A stretch of DNA of 59,664 bases from SIG603 sp964370775 (GCA_964370775.1 CAYJKT010000019.1:1-59664); one strand, 5' to 3'; shown: positions 7,032 through 16,180, numbered from the stretch's first letter. Numbers and translations: made by a program. The notes: generated by a model not told the origin, from the letters alone.

Positions 7032-9209
7032 CTACGCATTTCTTTTTCTATATTCAGACGGGGTCATACCCTCTATAGCTTTGAATTTACGTATTACATT
7101 AGACGGATAATAATATCCTATCATCTCACATATTTTAGAGAAACTATAGTCAGTTTCGGTAAGCATTTTTTTAACAAAGTTCATTTTAGTGCTATTTATG
7201 CAATCTAAAATTGTAGTGCCAGTATGCTTTTTATAAAAATGACTTAAGTTAGAGCCTGAGGTAGCAAAATGGTCTGCTACAAAAGTAACACATAAGTCGT
7301 TGTTTGTAATGTTTTTATTTATATAGTCGTGAATTTCGTCAATGTTCATACTGTGATGAACTTTCATTGTGTGTTCTGTCTCGGTGATTTTATCTTCTGT
7401 TATATTTATGTCTATTTCATTTTCGACCCAGTCTAAAAATTCCAGATATCCATTTTTATAACTGTTGTTATTTTGCTCATTATTAAAAAAGCTGTATTTA
7501 AAGTTTTCAAGTTCTTTTTTATAAAAAGCTATATTTTGACTTTGCTCACATTTAATAACTAACTCAAGACATATAGAATGAAGAGCAAGCATATTCTGAG
7601 TTGTTGATGAGATGTTTTTTATATCGTTTATAAGTTTTAACATGCTTTCGGTGTCTGATTTTTCTATAGCTATGTTAAAAGCTTTGATTATATCAGCACA
7701 AGTACTATAGCTGTAAATATCTATTTGGTTAACCTCAGAAAAATATACCACGTTTTTATTAAGTGAATTACAGTAATCTAGTGCTACCAGTGCATTGTTG
7801 TATGAACTATGTATGCGATGAAGTTTTGATGTAAAACGTCCAATACCAACTAGCAATGGCAAATCATCGTGCATAAAGGTTTTATTCATAAGGTTTTGAA
7901 TAAGTTTTTCTACTGCTATAAAAGAGTTTGTTTTAGCAGATATTAAAAGCAAAGTGCAATCATTTTCCTCAATTTCAAGAGAGTAAAAGTCTAGATCATC
8001 ATTTTCATAATAACTGTCAAAGTTCAAGTTAACTCCATGAAACACCACACATAAGTAATTGTTATATAAAAATGATACAGTATCCGAATCTTGCATACTT
8101 TTATTTAACGCTTCAACATCTTCTGTGTCTCTTTTCTCTAAATTTCGTGAAATAAGGGTAAGAAGCGTATTTTTTCTTAGCATTTTTTCATTCAATTTCA
8201 ATGCATTATTTTTATCAAGCTCGATAAAGTGATTTCGCTCTATCAAGTTGTTCATAACCAAATTTATCTCTGTAAAAAAGTTACTTTCATCTGAATTTAT
8301 TACAAAGTTATTGATGAGAAGCCCTAGGTTTTTTATCGGTTTGTATTGAATGTATATTATTATTGCGCCGATTACTACTCCAAAAATAGCTACAATCAAA
8401 AGAGTATTAATAGTTTTTCCAAAGTAATCTAACAAGATAGCTTCATCAATATGGTACACAATTCGCACATTTTCAAATTCTGAGCTGAGTTCATAACCCT
8501 GTGCGTTAAGGTCATCTATATTATTTGTATACACCATAGTGTCGTTTATGTAGATTGATGTTTTAGAGTTGCCTATAAACTGAACCTGTGATAAAATTTG
8601 CTCCAAATAATCATCAGGAATGTAATGGATAAACCCTGAGATACTTTTGCCATTTTCTTCTTCAAAAAAACTTATATACCATGTATATTCATAATCGTCA
8701 TATAAATCAGATACCACAGCTGTATTAAAACCGTTAAATTGATTTATAGCTTCGTTTTTAAACGTTTCACTAGCTGTACTGAGAGTATCTAAATATTCAC
8801 CTATTGTTTGTATGGAATATGAATAAATATAGTTTTCTTCAAGATTAAAAAACGCTAAATCGCCACTAAAAGGCATAGTATGCACGGCTTCTAATATTTC
8901 ATCTTGAATATACACAATAGAACCTTTGTTTTCTTTTATCTGGCTGTTATAGAAATATTTATTATCTTTGTTATTGTCTTTTATACCATCAGCCTGTGCT
9001 ATGTCTTTTACTATATTATATGATACATTATCTATTTGCTCTTGTATATATTTAGTTGTTGAATTTATATATTCATTTCTTGAATACACGTACACAAAAG
9101 AACCTAAAATTACTAAAGGAATAAACATAACCGCAAATAAATATACTAAAAACTTAATTAACGATCTGTTTTTTGAAGTGGATTTCTTGTTTATATTCAT
9201 ATTGTACAT
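7032..9209 (-). CDS. Membrane-bound AraC-family transcriptional regulator (YesN/YtdP-like)
   Basis: A 725-residue one-component regulator. Transmembrane segments lie at about 18-43 and 266-288, with an extracellular sensor region between them (dCache-like layout, assigned by position). The last 100 residues form an AraC double helix-turn-helix: a VADHFATSGSNLSHFYKKHTG helix pair and the second-HTH signature FSKICEMIGYYYPSNVIRKFK, ending GMTPSEYRKRNA. It should sense an extracellular sugar and activate the divergent ABC importer genes. The start is ambiguous: ATG at 9209 is only 3 nt from AGGAG, and ATG at 9200 is 12 nt away. Divergent promoters lie in the 297-bp gap to 9507. Confidence 0.88.
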   Translation of the reverse strand: MYNMNINKKSTSKNRSLIKFLVYLFAVMFIPLVILGSFVYVYSRNEYINSTTKYIQEQIDNVSYNIVKDIAQADGIKDNNKDNKYFYNSQIKENKGSIVYIQDEILEAVHTMPFSGDLAFFNLEENYIYSYSIQTIGEYLDTLSTASETFKNEAINQFNGFNTAVVSDLYDDYEYTWYISFFEEENGKSISGFIHYIPDDYLEQILSQVQFIGNSKTSIYINDTMVYTNNIDDLNAQGYELSSEFENVRIVYHIDEAILLDYFGKTINTLLIVAIFGVVIGAIIIYIQYKPIKNLGLLINNFVINSDESNFFTEINLVMNNLIERNHFIELDKNNALKLNEKMLRKNTLLTLISRNLEKRDTEDVEALNKSMQDSDTVSFLYNNYLCVVFHGVNLNFDSYYENDDLDFYSLEIEENDCTLLLISAKTNSFIAVEKLIQNLMNKTFMHDDLPLLVGIGRFTSKLHRIHSSYNNALVALDYCNSLNKNVVYFSEVNQIDIYSYSTCADIIKAFNIAIEKSDTESMLKLINDIKNISSTTQNMLALHSICLELVIKCEQSQNIAFYKKELENFKYSFFNNEQNNNSYKNGYLEFLDWVENEIDINITEDKITETEHTMKVHHSMNIDEIHDYINKNITNNDLCVTFVADHFATSGSNLSHFYKKHTGTTILDCINSTKMNFVKKMLTETDYSFSKICEMIGYYYPSNVIRKFKAIEGMTPSEYRKRNA

Positions 9210-9286
9210 ACACTCCTAAATTATATTATGCATTTTAACCAATTTTAATTATTATGAAAACTGTTTTAGATGTAAAATCACGTATA

Positions 9287-9315
9287 ATTTTAACATAGTT
9301 GGCTAAAAAATACAA
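9287..9315 (-). promoter_or_regulatory. Promoter for the AraC-type regulator
   Basis: Minus-strand TTGTAT, 17-bp spacer, TAAAAT, ending about 78 bp before the start codon at 9209. Confidence 0.5.
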
Positions 9316-9380
9316 GCTGATTTCAAAATGTTAATTTAATTTTAGTCGATATTTCATGTAATTTAAACTATATTCATAAA

Positions 9381-9420
9381 ATGATTATGTGAAAACACGC
9401 GATTTCTGCATAATGATTAT
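9381..9420 (+). promoter_or_regulatory. Candidate AraC-type operator, direct repeat ATGATTAT
   Basis: Two exact copies of ATGATTAT at 9381-9388 and 9413-9420 are 32 bp apart (about three helical turns). The downstream copy ends at the first base of the -35 element of the ABC promoter. This is the layout expected for a class II AraC-family activator. Binding by the neighbouring regulator is inferred. Confidence 0.45.
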
Positions 9421-9448
9421 TGCAAATATGTACATAAACTGTTATGAT
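9420..9448 (+). promoter_or_regulatory. Promoter for the ABC importer operon
   Basis: TTGCAA, 17-bp spacer, TATGAT. The predicted start near 9455 gives a leader of about 50 nt ending in the strong ribosome site AGGAGGA before the ATG at 9507. Confidence 0.65.
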
Positions 9449-9506
9449 TGGTGTATTAAATTGTGCACAAGCAATAAACCAGAGTTTTATTACAGGAGGA
9501 GATTAA

Positions 9507-10460
9507 ATGACAAAAGCAAGTACAGCTTCTGCAAAACCTGCTATAGCTAATACGCGTTCTAAACTACTTTTTAAAAGATTCAAGTTTTCTTTGCCGTTAT
9601 ATGTTCTAATGTTACCTGCGGTGGTTTACTTAATTATTTTTAACTACATACCAATTTACGGTATACAAATAGCATTTAGAGACTACACAATACAAGGTGG
9701 AATTACAGGTAGCGACTGGGTAGGGTTTTACCATTTTACAAGATTTTTTGAATCTGCAAGGTTTTCACAACTACTTATAAACACAATAAGCATTACAGTG
9801 TTAGACCTCTTAACATTTCCATTACCAATAATACTAGCAGTGCTTTTAAACTATTGTATATTTAAAAAGTTTACAAAAGTTGTACAAATGGTAACTTATG
9901 CACCACATTTTATATCTGTTGTTGTTATTGTTAGCATGCTTAACATATTTTTATCACCTAGCATAGGCTTTGTTAATCAATTTATAACAATGGCTGGTGG
10001 AACAGCTATAAACTTTATGTCTATTCCTGAACTATTCAAATACATATTTGTAGGGTCTGGCGTATGGCAAAATATAGGTTGGAGCTCAATTATCTTCTTA
10101 GGTTCACTGGCTTCTGTTAGCCCTGAACTTCACGAAGCAGCGATTATAGACGGTGCTAGCAAATTAAAAAGAGTATGGCACATCGATTTACCAGGAATTG
10201 CACCTACTGTAATCATTATGTTTATTATGAGAATAGGTAGCATAATGAATTTAGGTTTCCAAAAAGTATTCCTTATGCAAAATGGAGCTAATATCACAGC
10301 GTCAGAGGTTATCTCTACTTATGTATACCAAGTAGGACTTGTTCAAAGTAATTTTAGTTACTCAGCTGCGATAGACTTATTTAATACAGCTATTAATATC
10401 ACACTTTTATTTATTGCCAACAGAGTCTGTAAAGGACTATCAGGCACATCATTATTCTGA
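9507..10460 (+). CDS. ABC sugar transporter permease (LplB/YtcP type)
   Basis: A 317-residue integral membrane permease of a type I carbohydrate importer (CUT1-like), with six predicted membrane helices. The EAA loop reads EAAIIDGASKLKRVWHIDLP at about residues 210-229 and would contact the ATPase. The N-terminus carries an extra basic Thr/Ser/Ala-rich tail of about 25 residues. It is the first gene of the importer operon; the second permease follows after 18 nt. Substrate is probably an oligosaccharide released for the GH43 enzyme, inferred from context. Confidence 0.93.
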   Translation: MTKASTASAKPAIANTRSKLLFKRFKFSLPLYVLMLPAVVYLIIFNYIPIYGIQIAFRDYTIQGGITGSDWVGFYHFTRFFESARFSQLLINTISITVLDLLTFPLPIILAVLLNYCIFKKFTKVVQMVTYAPHFISVVVIVSMLNIFLSPSIGFVNQFITMAGGTAINFMSIPELFKYIFVGSGVWQNIGWSSIIFLGSLASVSPELHEAAIIDGASKLKRVWHIDLPGIAPTVIIMFIMRIGSIMNLGFQKVFLMQNGANITASEVISTYVYQVGLVQSNFSYSAAIDLFNTAINITLLFIANRVCKGLSGTSLF

Positions 10461-10478
10461 TTAAGGAGGAGAATTAAT

Positions 10479-11372
10479 ATGGCTATTTTTGAAAAAAGAA
10501 CCTCCAAATCTGATAAAGTATTTGATGTGGTGGTTGCAGTATCATTACTTATTATAGGTATAGTATCATTTTATCCGTTGTTAATTGTTGTGTCTGCTTC
10601 CTTAAGCGACCCAGACTTTGTTAACAGAGGCGAAGTGTTGTTCTTGCCAAAAGGTTTTCAGTTAACTTCTTATGAACTTGTTTTTAGAGACGACAGAATT
10701 ATAACAGGTTATATAAACAGCTTTATCTACATGATTTTGGGAACAATTTTAAGTGTTATGGTTACTATTATGGCGGCGTATCCATTGTCTAGAAAAGACA
10801 TGTTAGGTCACGCTTGGATAACATGGTTTTTCTTAATTCCAATGTACATAAGCGGTGGTCTTATTCCAACATTCATTCAAGTACGTGATATAGGTCTATT
10901 AAATAATCCTTCTGTAATGGTTATTTTAGGTTGCTTAAGCATTTGGAACTTGATTGTATGTAGAACTTATTTTCAAAGCAATATTCCGATAGAACTATGG
11001 GAGGCAGCTTCTATTGATGGCTGTAGCGTGTACAAGTTCTTCTTTAAAATGGTTATTCCAAACTCAAAAGCGATTATAGCGATTATGGTGCTATATTATG
11101 CTGTAGGTCAGTGGAACGAATATTTTAGAGCAATGATATACTTGAACGACTCTGAGTTCTTCCCACTTCAATTATTTTTAAGAGACATTTTACTCGCAAG
11201 CCAATCTGTTAGCGTTGATGCTGACCCAGAGATTTATGCTCTTATGACAAAACAAGCTGAGGCTATGAAATACTCTATGATAGTTATATCTTCATTACCA
11301 GTACTTGTTCTATATCCTTTCATTCAAAAATACTTTGTAAAAGGCGTTATGATAGGATCTGTTAAAGGTTAA
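10479..11372 (+). CDS. ABC sugar transporter permease (LplC/YtcP type)
   Basis: A 297-residue second permease with six predicted membrane helices and an EAA loop EAASIDGCSVYKFFFKMVIP at about residues 188-207. The C-terminal ending, with YFVKGVMIGSVKG, is characteristic of the LplC/YtcP group. The strong ribosome site AAGGAGG precedes the ATG. With the upstream permease it forms the heterodimeric pore. No ATP-binding gene occurs in the operon, so a shared MsmX-type ATPase encoded elsewhere is expected. Confidence 0.93.
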   Translation: MAIFEKRTSKSDKVFDVVVAVSLLIIGIVSFYPLLIVVSASLSDPDFVNRGEVLFLPKGFQLTSYELVFRDDRIITGYINSFIYMILGTILSVMVTIMAAYPLSRKDMLGHAWITWFFLIPMYISGGLIPTFIQVRDIGLLNNPSVMVILGCLSIWNLIVCRTYFQSNIPIELWEAASIDGCSVYKFFFKMVIPNSKAIIAIMVLYYAVGQWNEYFRAMIYLNDSEFFPLQLFLRDILLASQSVSVDADPEIYALMTKQAEAMKYSMIVISSLPVLVLYPFIQKYFVKGVMIGSVKG

Positions 11373-11459
11373 TTCTGCACTTAACTTATTATTCGATATT
11401 TATAACCCAAGAGGTTATCTAATATAAACACAGTTATTATTAATTTAGGAGGAAAAGAA

Positions 11460-13145
11460 ATGAAACTTAAAAAAATCTTAGCTACACTAATCGCATCAAG
11501 CTTAATAATTTCATCTTTTGCAGCGTGTTCTACTGACACAGCAGAAGAAGGTTCTGCATCAACAGGCGGTGAGTCTTCTCAAGCAGAGAGCACTGAAAGT
11601 GAAGAGGGTGGTGCTGAAACCTCAGCAGTATTCAACGCTACAGGTATGCCAATTGTTAACGAGACAGTAACTTACAATCTAATGTGCATCGCTGGTGGTG
11701 GTGCTGCTTCGGTTGTGCCAATGGCAGAAAAACAAGTTATTCTAGAATATGAAGCACTAACAGGTGTTCATATTGAATGGGAAGAAGTTGTTGACAGTGC
11801 TTTTACAGAAAAAATGAACCTTGTTTTAAACTCTAACGACTACCCAGACGGCGTATTTAATGCTGGTATGGATATGGCAAAAGCTTTAGGCGCTGACCTT
11901 TTATTAGCTTATGATGATTATCTCGAATACGCTCCAAATTTAGAACAAATGTGGATAGACGTTCCTCAAACAGAGCAATCTTCTCGTTACACAGAAGACG
12001 GCAAACACTATACATATAACGGTGTTCACCCTAAAGAGTTCTCAGCTTTGGAACAAGCTATGTTTATCAACACAGATTGGTTATCACAAGTGGGAATGGA
12101 CGCACCTACTACTACAGATGAACTATACGAAGTTTTGGTAGCTTTCAAAAATGCTGGCGACCTTAATGGAAACGGTATGGATGACGAAATCCCAGCAGGT
12201 TTCTCTACATATTGGAACGGATTTGATATTGAGCAATTATTTGGCGCATGGGATGTTATGTCCTTTAGAGGACCTGACAAATTTGCTAAGTTCACAATAA
12301 GAGACGGACAACTAGACTTGAATGCTTCAAACGAAGACTGGAGAGCAGCGCTTGAATACTTCAACAAGTTATATTCAGAGGGTTTAACAGAAGCTGAGCT
12401 TATGACAATGGAAAAAACTACACAAAGAGCAAAAGCAGTTAGCCCAGATGCAGTTTATGGTATCATGGTAGACTGGAACAAAGAATATATTACAAACGAA
12501 AATACAGTAGACCAATATGAACTTTTGTTACCTTTAGCAGGTCCTGACGGAGATCAAATGTATGCTAGAAACTCAGAGACAGTTGGTGTTACAGCTGGTT
12601 TGACAATATTTAACACAGCAGAAAACCCAGAGATTTTAGTACGCTGGATTGACCACATGAGCGACCCAACATGGGCATTTAATGCAAAATTCGGTATGGA
12701 AGGCGAACTTTGGTCATTAACTGACGAAGGCGTTGTACTAGACAACAGCAACGTTGGTGTTACAACAGAAGAATATCGTCAAAACGAGGGTATATCTCTG
12801 AACCCTCCTGGTAACAGATCTCCTGTTACTCATGGTTTTGGTGAAGTTCTAAGCGAAGCAGACCAACTAAAACAAGAGTGGTCAGACCTATACGAACCAT
12901 ATATGTATCCAGTTGATGCAGTATGGCCAAAAATTCCAATCACACCTGAAACTGCTGAGAGCAAAGATGTAAACTTACTTAAAACTGACCTTTCTGCTCA
13001 CATTCAAGCGTTCATGGTTAATGCAGTATTAAACGGCGTAACAGATGAAGAATGGGAAGCACATTTAAGCCAATTAGAATTATTAGAAGCAGATACAGTT
13101 GTATCATACTGGCAAGGTCAATATGATTCAGCAATGGGTAAATAA
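11460..13145 (+). CDS. Extracellular solute-binding lipoprotein of the sugar ABC importer
   Basis: A 561-residue lipoprotein. The signal peptide ends in the lipobox SFAAC with Cys23 as lipid anchor, followed by a Ser/Glu/Gly-rich linker (about 24-60) that spaces the binding domain from the membrane. The rest has the size and style of LplA/family 1 binding proteins for oligosaccharides, with an acidic calcium-like loop DLNGNGMDDE around residue 237. Preceded by AGGAGG and 87 nt of spacer after the permease gene; followed by a strong hairpin. It delivers the substrate to the two permeases. Confidence 0.93.
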   Translation: MKLKKILATLIASSLIISSFAACSTDTAEEGSASTGGESSQAESTESEEGGAETSAVFNATGMPIVNETVTYNLMCIAGGGAASVVPMAEKQVILEYEALTGVHIEWEEVVDSAFTEKMNLVLNSNDYPDGVFNAGMDMAKALGADLLLAYDDYLEYAPNLEQMWIDVPQTEQSSRYTEDGKHYTYNGVHPKEFSALEQAMFINTDWLSQVGMDAPTTTDELYEVLVAFKNAGDLNGNGMDDEIPAGFSTYWNGFDIEQLFGAWDVMSFRGPDKFAKFTIRDGQLDLNASNEDWRAALEYFNKLYSEGLTEAELMTMEKTTQRAKAVSPDAVYGIMVDWNKEYITNENTVDQYELLLPLAGPDGDQMYARNSETVGVTAGLTIFNTAENPEILVRWIDHMSDPTWAFNAKFGMEGELWSLTDEGVVLDNSNVGVTTEEYRQNEGISLNPPGNRSPVTHGFGEVLSEADQLKQEWSDLYEPYMYPVDAVWPKIPITPETAESKDVNLLKTDLSAHIQAFMVNAVLNGVTDEEWEAHLSQLELLEADTVVSYWQGQYDSAMGK

Positions 13146-13159
13146 ACTATAGACGATAT

Positions 13160-13222
13160 AATAATCCGAACCAAGCACAACAGATAATATTTATCAGTGG
13201 TGAGTTCGGATTATTATTTTTT
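13160..13222 (+). terminator. Terminator after the binding-protein gene, shared-arm type
   Basis: Arms AATAATCCGAAC (13160-13171) and GTTCGGATTATT (13204-13215) form a perfect 12-bp stem followed by ATTTTTTTT. The 32-nt loop contains a GATAA/TTATC substem. The arms are identical to those at 4403-4447 on the far side of this locus. Confidence 0.8.
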
Positions 13223-13319
13223 TTAGTAGAAAATTTTCATTTATCGTGTATAATATAAATAGAGTAAAATAGGTGTTTGACTAGGAAAAAAATTTACTTA
13301 AATAAGAGGGAGAAAAGAA

Positions 13320-13676
13320 ATGAGCAAATATATTGTACTTTTTGAGGTAACGCCAACAAACTTGGGGAAAGCAAGATATTTAGAACTCGCAGCAATGCTG
13401 AAACCTATGCTTTCTGGCTTTGACGGATTTATCTCTGCTGAAAGATTTCAAAGCCTAGTAGATGAACGTAAGATTTTGTCTATGAATGTATGGGAAAGCG
13501 AAGAAGCGATGACTAAATGGAGAACTATGACTGAACACAGAATGAGCCAACTTGAGGGCAAAACCAAGTTGTTTGAAAGCTATAAAATTTCGGTTACCAA
13601 AGTAATACGAGAATATACCGAAATTGAAAGAGAAAAAGCACCAATAGACTCAAATGAATACTTTGATAATGTATAG
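13320..13676 (+). CDS. Antibiotic biosynthesis monooxygenase (ABM) domain protein
   Basis: A 118-residue cytoplasmic protein with a single ABM-type dimeric alpha/beta barrel domain, the fold of small quinol monooxygenases and IsdG-like heme-degrading enzymes. Visible landmarks are the N-terminal beta strand IVLFEVTP, a GFISAERF strand and the NVWESEEAMTKWRTMTEH segment typical of the family. The His in TEHR matches the position often conserved in ABM proteins. Ribosome site GAGGGAG. It sits alone between two hairpins. Substrate unknown. Confidence 0.8.
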   Translation: MSKYIVLFEVTPTNLGKARYLELAAMLKPMLSGFDGFISAERFQSLVDERKILSMNVWESEEAMTKWRTMTEHRMSQLEGKTKLFESYKISVTKVIREYTEIEREKAPIDSNEYFDNV

Positions 13677-13690
13677 ATTATTATATAATT

Positions 13691-13735
13691 AAAAAAAGTA
13701 GGCGATGTACTAAAAATACATCGCCTACTAAATTT
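13691..13735. terminator. Bidirectional terminator between ABM gene and guaB
   Basis: A 13-bp perfect stem (AGTAGGCGATGTA/TACATCGCCTACT) with a 7-nt loop. On the minus strand it is followed by seven T, so it ends guaB transcription; on the plus strand it can also stop the ABM gene. Confidence 0.85.
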
Positions 13736-13750
13736 ATATATAACTAAAAA

Positions 13751-15232
13751 TTATCCGTTGTGTGTAGAGTAGTTTGGAGACTCTTTTGTGATAGAGATAT
13801 CGTGTGGGTGGCTCTCTTTTAGGCCAGCACCTGTGATTTTAACAAACTGTGATTTGCTGTGTAATTCTTCAACATTTGCACAACCTGTGTAACCCATACC
13901 AGCTCTAAGTCCACCTATCATTTGGAAAATTGTATCAGCTAGAGGTCCTTTGTACGGAACACGTCCTTCAACACCCTCTGGCACATGTTTTCTGTCGTTA
14001 GCTTGGAAATATCTGTCACCACTACCTTTGCTCATAGCACCTAAGCTACCCATACCTCTGTAAACTTTAAATTGTCTTCCTTGATATAGCTCATAGTCGC
14101 CAGGGCTTTCCTTACAACCAGCAACAAGAGAACCTAGCATAACAACATTTGCGCCAGCTGCTAATGCTTTTACAATGTCACCACTATATTTAATGCCACC
14201 GTCTGCAATTGTTGGAATACCATGCTTTGCAGCCTCGCAAGAAGCATCATAAACTGCTGTGATTTGAGGAACACCGATACCTGCAACAACACGAGTTGTA
14301 CAGATTGAACCAGGGCCAATACCAACTTTTACGCAGTCAGCACCAGCATCGATAAGCGCTTTTGCACCCTCTGCTGTGGCAATGTTACCACCGATAACTT
14401 GTAGGTCTGGGTATGCTGTTTTAACTTTTGTAATCGCTTGTAAAACACCATTGTTGTGTCCGTGAGCAGAATCCAACGCAACAACGTCAACACCAGCTGA
14501 CACAAGAGCAGCAACTCTCTCTAATACGTCAGCAGTTGCGCCGATAGCAGCACCACATAATAGTCTGCCACTTGCATCTCTAGCAGATAGAGGATATTGA
14601 ACAGCTTTTTCAATATCTTTTATTGTGATAAGTCCTTTTAAATAACCGTTTTCGTCTACTATAGGAAGTTTTTCTATTCTATGTCTTCTTAAAATCTCTT
14701 GAGCATCACTCAAAGTTGTGCCAACTGGAGCAACAACAAGGTTGTCCTTTGTCATAACATCTTTACATGGTTGCTCAAAATCCACGCTTGTCATAAATCT
14801 GATATCACGGTTTGTGATAATACCTACTAGTTTTCCGTTTTCACAAATAGGTACACCAGATATTTTGTATTTACCCATAAGCTCATCTGCTTCTTTAAGT
14901 AAATGGTCAGGAGACAAAGAAAATGGGTTAACAATAACACCGTTTTCTGAACGCTTAACAACGTCAACTAAATCGCATTGTGCCTCAATGCTCATGTTTT
15001 TGTGAATGATGCCTATACCGCCTTCTCTTGCAATTGCAATAGCCATATTAGCCTCGGTAACCGTATCCATAGCAGCGGTCATCATAGGAGTGTTTAGTTT
15101 GATTTTTTTTGTCAGGTAAGTAGAGAAATCCACTTGGCTTGGTAATACATTTGACTCGGCTGGTAATAGCAATACATCGTCAAAAGTTAAACCCTCTTTG
15201 ACAAATTTTGTGCTGTAATCAGTTAGTAGCAT
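13751..15232 (-). CDS. guaB: Inosine-5'-monophosphate dehydrogenase
   Basis: A 493-residue IMPDH that oxidises IMP to XMP with NAD+, the first committed step of GMP synthesis. The N-terminal barrel begins with LTFDDVLLLPAES. Two CBS domains occupy about residues 95-205. The catalytic loop GPGSICTTRVVAG (Cys near 306) and the later GMGSLGAMSKGSGDRYFQ flap are intact. Length matches the usual 485-500. The single gene has its own promoter and a strong terminator. The 5' leader is too short for a purine riboswitch. Confidence 0.98.
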   Translation of the reverse strand: MLLTDYSTKFVKEGLTFDDVLLLPAESNVLPSQVDFSTYLTKKIKLNTPMMTAAMDTVTEANMAIAIAREGGIGIIHKNMSIEAQCDLVDVVKRSENGVIVNPFSLSPDHLLKEADELMGKYKISGVPICENGKLVGIITNRDIRFMTSVDFEQPCKDVMTKDNLVVAPVGTTLSDAQEILRRHRIEKLPIVDENGYLKGLITIKDIEKAVQYPLSARDASGRLLCGAAIGATADVLERVAALVSAGVDVVALDSAHGHNNGVLQAITKVKTAYPDLQVIGGNIATAEGAKALIDAGADCVKVGIGPGSICTTRVVAGIGVPQITAVYDASCEAAKHGIPTIADGGIKYSGDIVKALAAGANVVMLGSLVAGCKESPGDYELYQGRQFKVYRGMGSLGAMSKGSGDRYFQANDRKHVPEGVEGRVPYKGPLADTIFQMIGGLRAGMGYTGCANVEELHSKSQFVKITGAGLKESHPHDISITKESPNYSTHNG

Positions 15233-15267
15233 CGTTGCTCCTCGCTTTCAGAAAATAATTATTGTTT

Positions 15268-15296
15268 ATTATATCACTTAAAATACGTGTTTTCAA
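15268..15296 (-). promoter_or_regulatory. Promoter for guaB
   Basis: Minus-strand TTGAAA, 17-bp spacer, TATAAT, about 36 bp before the ATG at 15232. The remaining intergenic stretch to 15532 holds only the hairpin at 15433-15464. Confidence 0.7.
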
Positions 15297-15432
15297 TATA
15301 AATTTACAAAGTTAGGTGAAAGACATTATTTAATATTTTGTTAATAAATTGTGCAATTCGACTAAAAACGACAAATTTTACAATATGGAATTAAATTGCA
15401 ATACAGTTAGTTCTTTTAGCAACTATTCAATA

Positions 15433-15464
15433 TACAAAAAATCGCCCTTTTTCAAGAGCGATTT
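15433..15464 (-). terminator. Terminator after the amphipathic-repeat protein gene
   Basis: On the minus strand an 11-bp stem (AAATCGCTCTT/AAGGGCGATTT, one G-T pair) closes on a GAAA tetraloop and is followed by TTTTTTG. Confidence 0.85.
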
Positions 15465-15532
15465 CAATGTTTTAGTTAAGTCACGCTCTGAATACGATAA
15501 CTGCTTAAAATCATCTAATCATTGCTGTGTGC

Positions 15533-16147
15533 TTACACTTCTGTTTTTTCAGTTTCGGTTGCTTCAGTCTCTGGTTCTTCTACAACTTCTTCGGCTTCTA
15601 CATCGATAGTTACTTCGTCTTCACTGCGTAAAAATTCCTCAACAGAAGCATCTTTTGGGTTAATTACATCACGCACTTTGTCTGCTGTATCTGTCACAAA
15701 GTTTTTAGCAGAGTCAACCACACTTGGGAACTCTTCTTTAACTTTGTTTGCAGTATTTGTTGCGAAAGTTTTTGCGTTTTCAATCACTACAGGAGCTTCC
15801 TCTTTAACTTTACCAGCTACTGCTACACTTGCATTCGCAACTGCTTTACCAACACCAACAGCTGCTGTGCCAGCATTGCTGAATGCTTCGCTAACTTCCT
15901 CTGTATCAACGCCTGCTGTCTCAGCTGCATTTTTAACAGTGTTTGAAACTTTAGCAGAAGTCTCTTCATATACATCTTTAACTGCTTTTTTTACATCTTG
16001 CTTAACAGTGCTACCTTCTTCATTAACGAAGTCTTGTGCACATGCCTCCGCTTTTTTGTTTTCGTCATATTTTTTTACAACTTGAGCAGCAACAACACCT
16101 GCCAATGCAACTGCGCCTAGTCCTATAATTTTTCCTAAAATACCCAT
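15533..16147 (-). CDS. Membrane-anchored amphipathic-repeat protein (YtxH-like)
   Basis: A 204-residue protein starting MGILGKIIG, chosen because AAAGGTGG lies 9 nt upstream; a longer frame opens at 16192 but lacks a ribosome site. One hydrophobic N-terminal segment (about 4-24) is followed by a long Ala/Val/Lys/Glu-rich helical region. Two adjacent related units (ENAKTFATNTANKVKEE and DSAKNFVTDTADKVRD) show an 11-residue rhythm like LEA or apolipophorin proteins. The tail is strongly acidic (EVEEPETEATETEKTEV-like). Likely a stress or envelope-associated structural protein; no enzyme motif is seen. Own promoter at 16181-16209 and strong terminator. Confidence 0.75.
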   Translation of the reverse strand: MGILGKIIGLGAVALAGVVAAQVVKKYDENKKAEACAQDFVNEEGSTVKQDVKKAVKDVYEETSAKVSNTVKNAAETAGVDTEEVSEAFSNAGTAAVGVGKAVANASVAVAGKVKEEAPVVIENAKTFATNTANKVKEEFPSVVDSAKNFVTDTADKVRDVINPKDASVEEFLRSEDEVTIDVEAEEVVEEPETEATETEKTEV

Positions 16148-16180
16148 GATAATATCCACCTTTCTAATATTAATAAATTT

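Noticed and set aside
9444..9451. Third operator copy ATGATTGG
   Set aside because: It coincides with the -10 element TATGAT, so the match is explained by the promoter itself.
15297..15432. A small gene or riboswitch upstream of guaB
   Set aside because: No frame with a ribosome site and no structured leader; the guaB transcript starts near 15261.
15522..16085. Plus-strand open frame of 187 codons opposite the amphipathic-repeat gene
   Set aside because: Ser/Thr/Ala-rich mirror of the minus-strand gene, lacking a ribosome site; the minus gene has a promoter, ribosome site and terminator.
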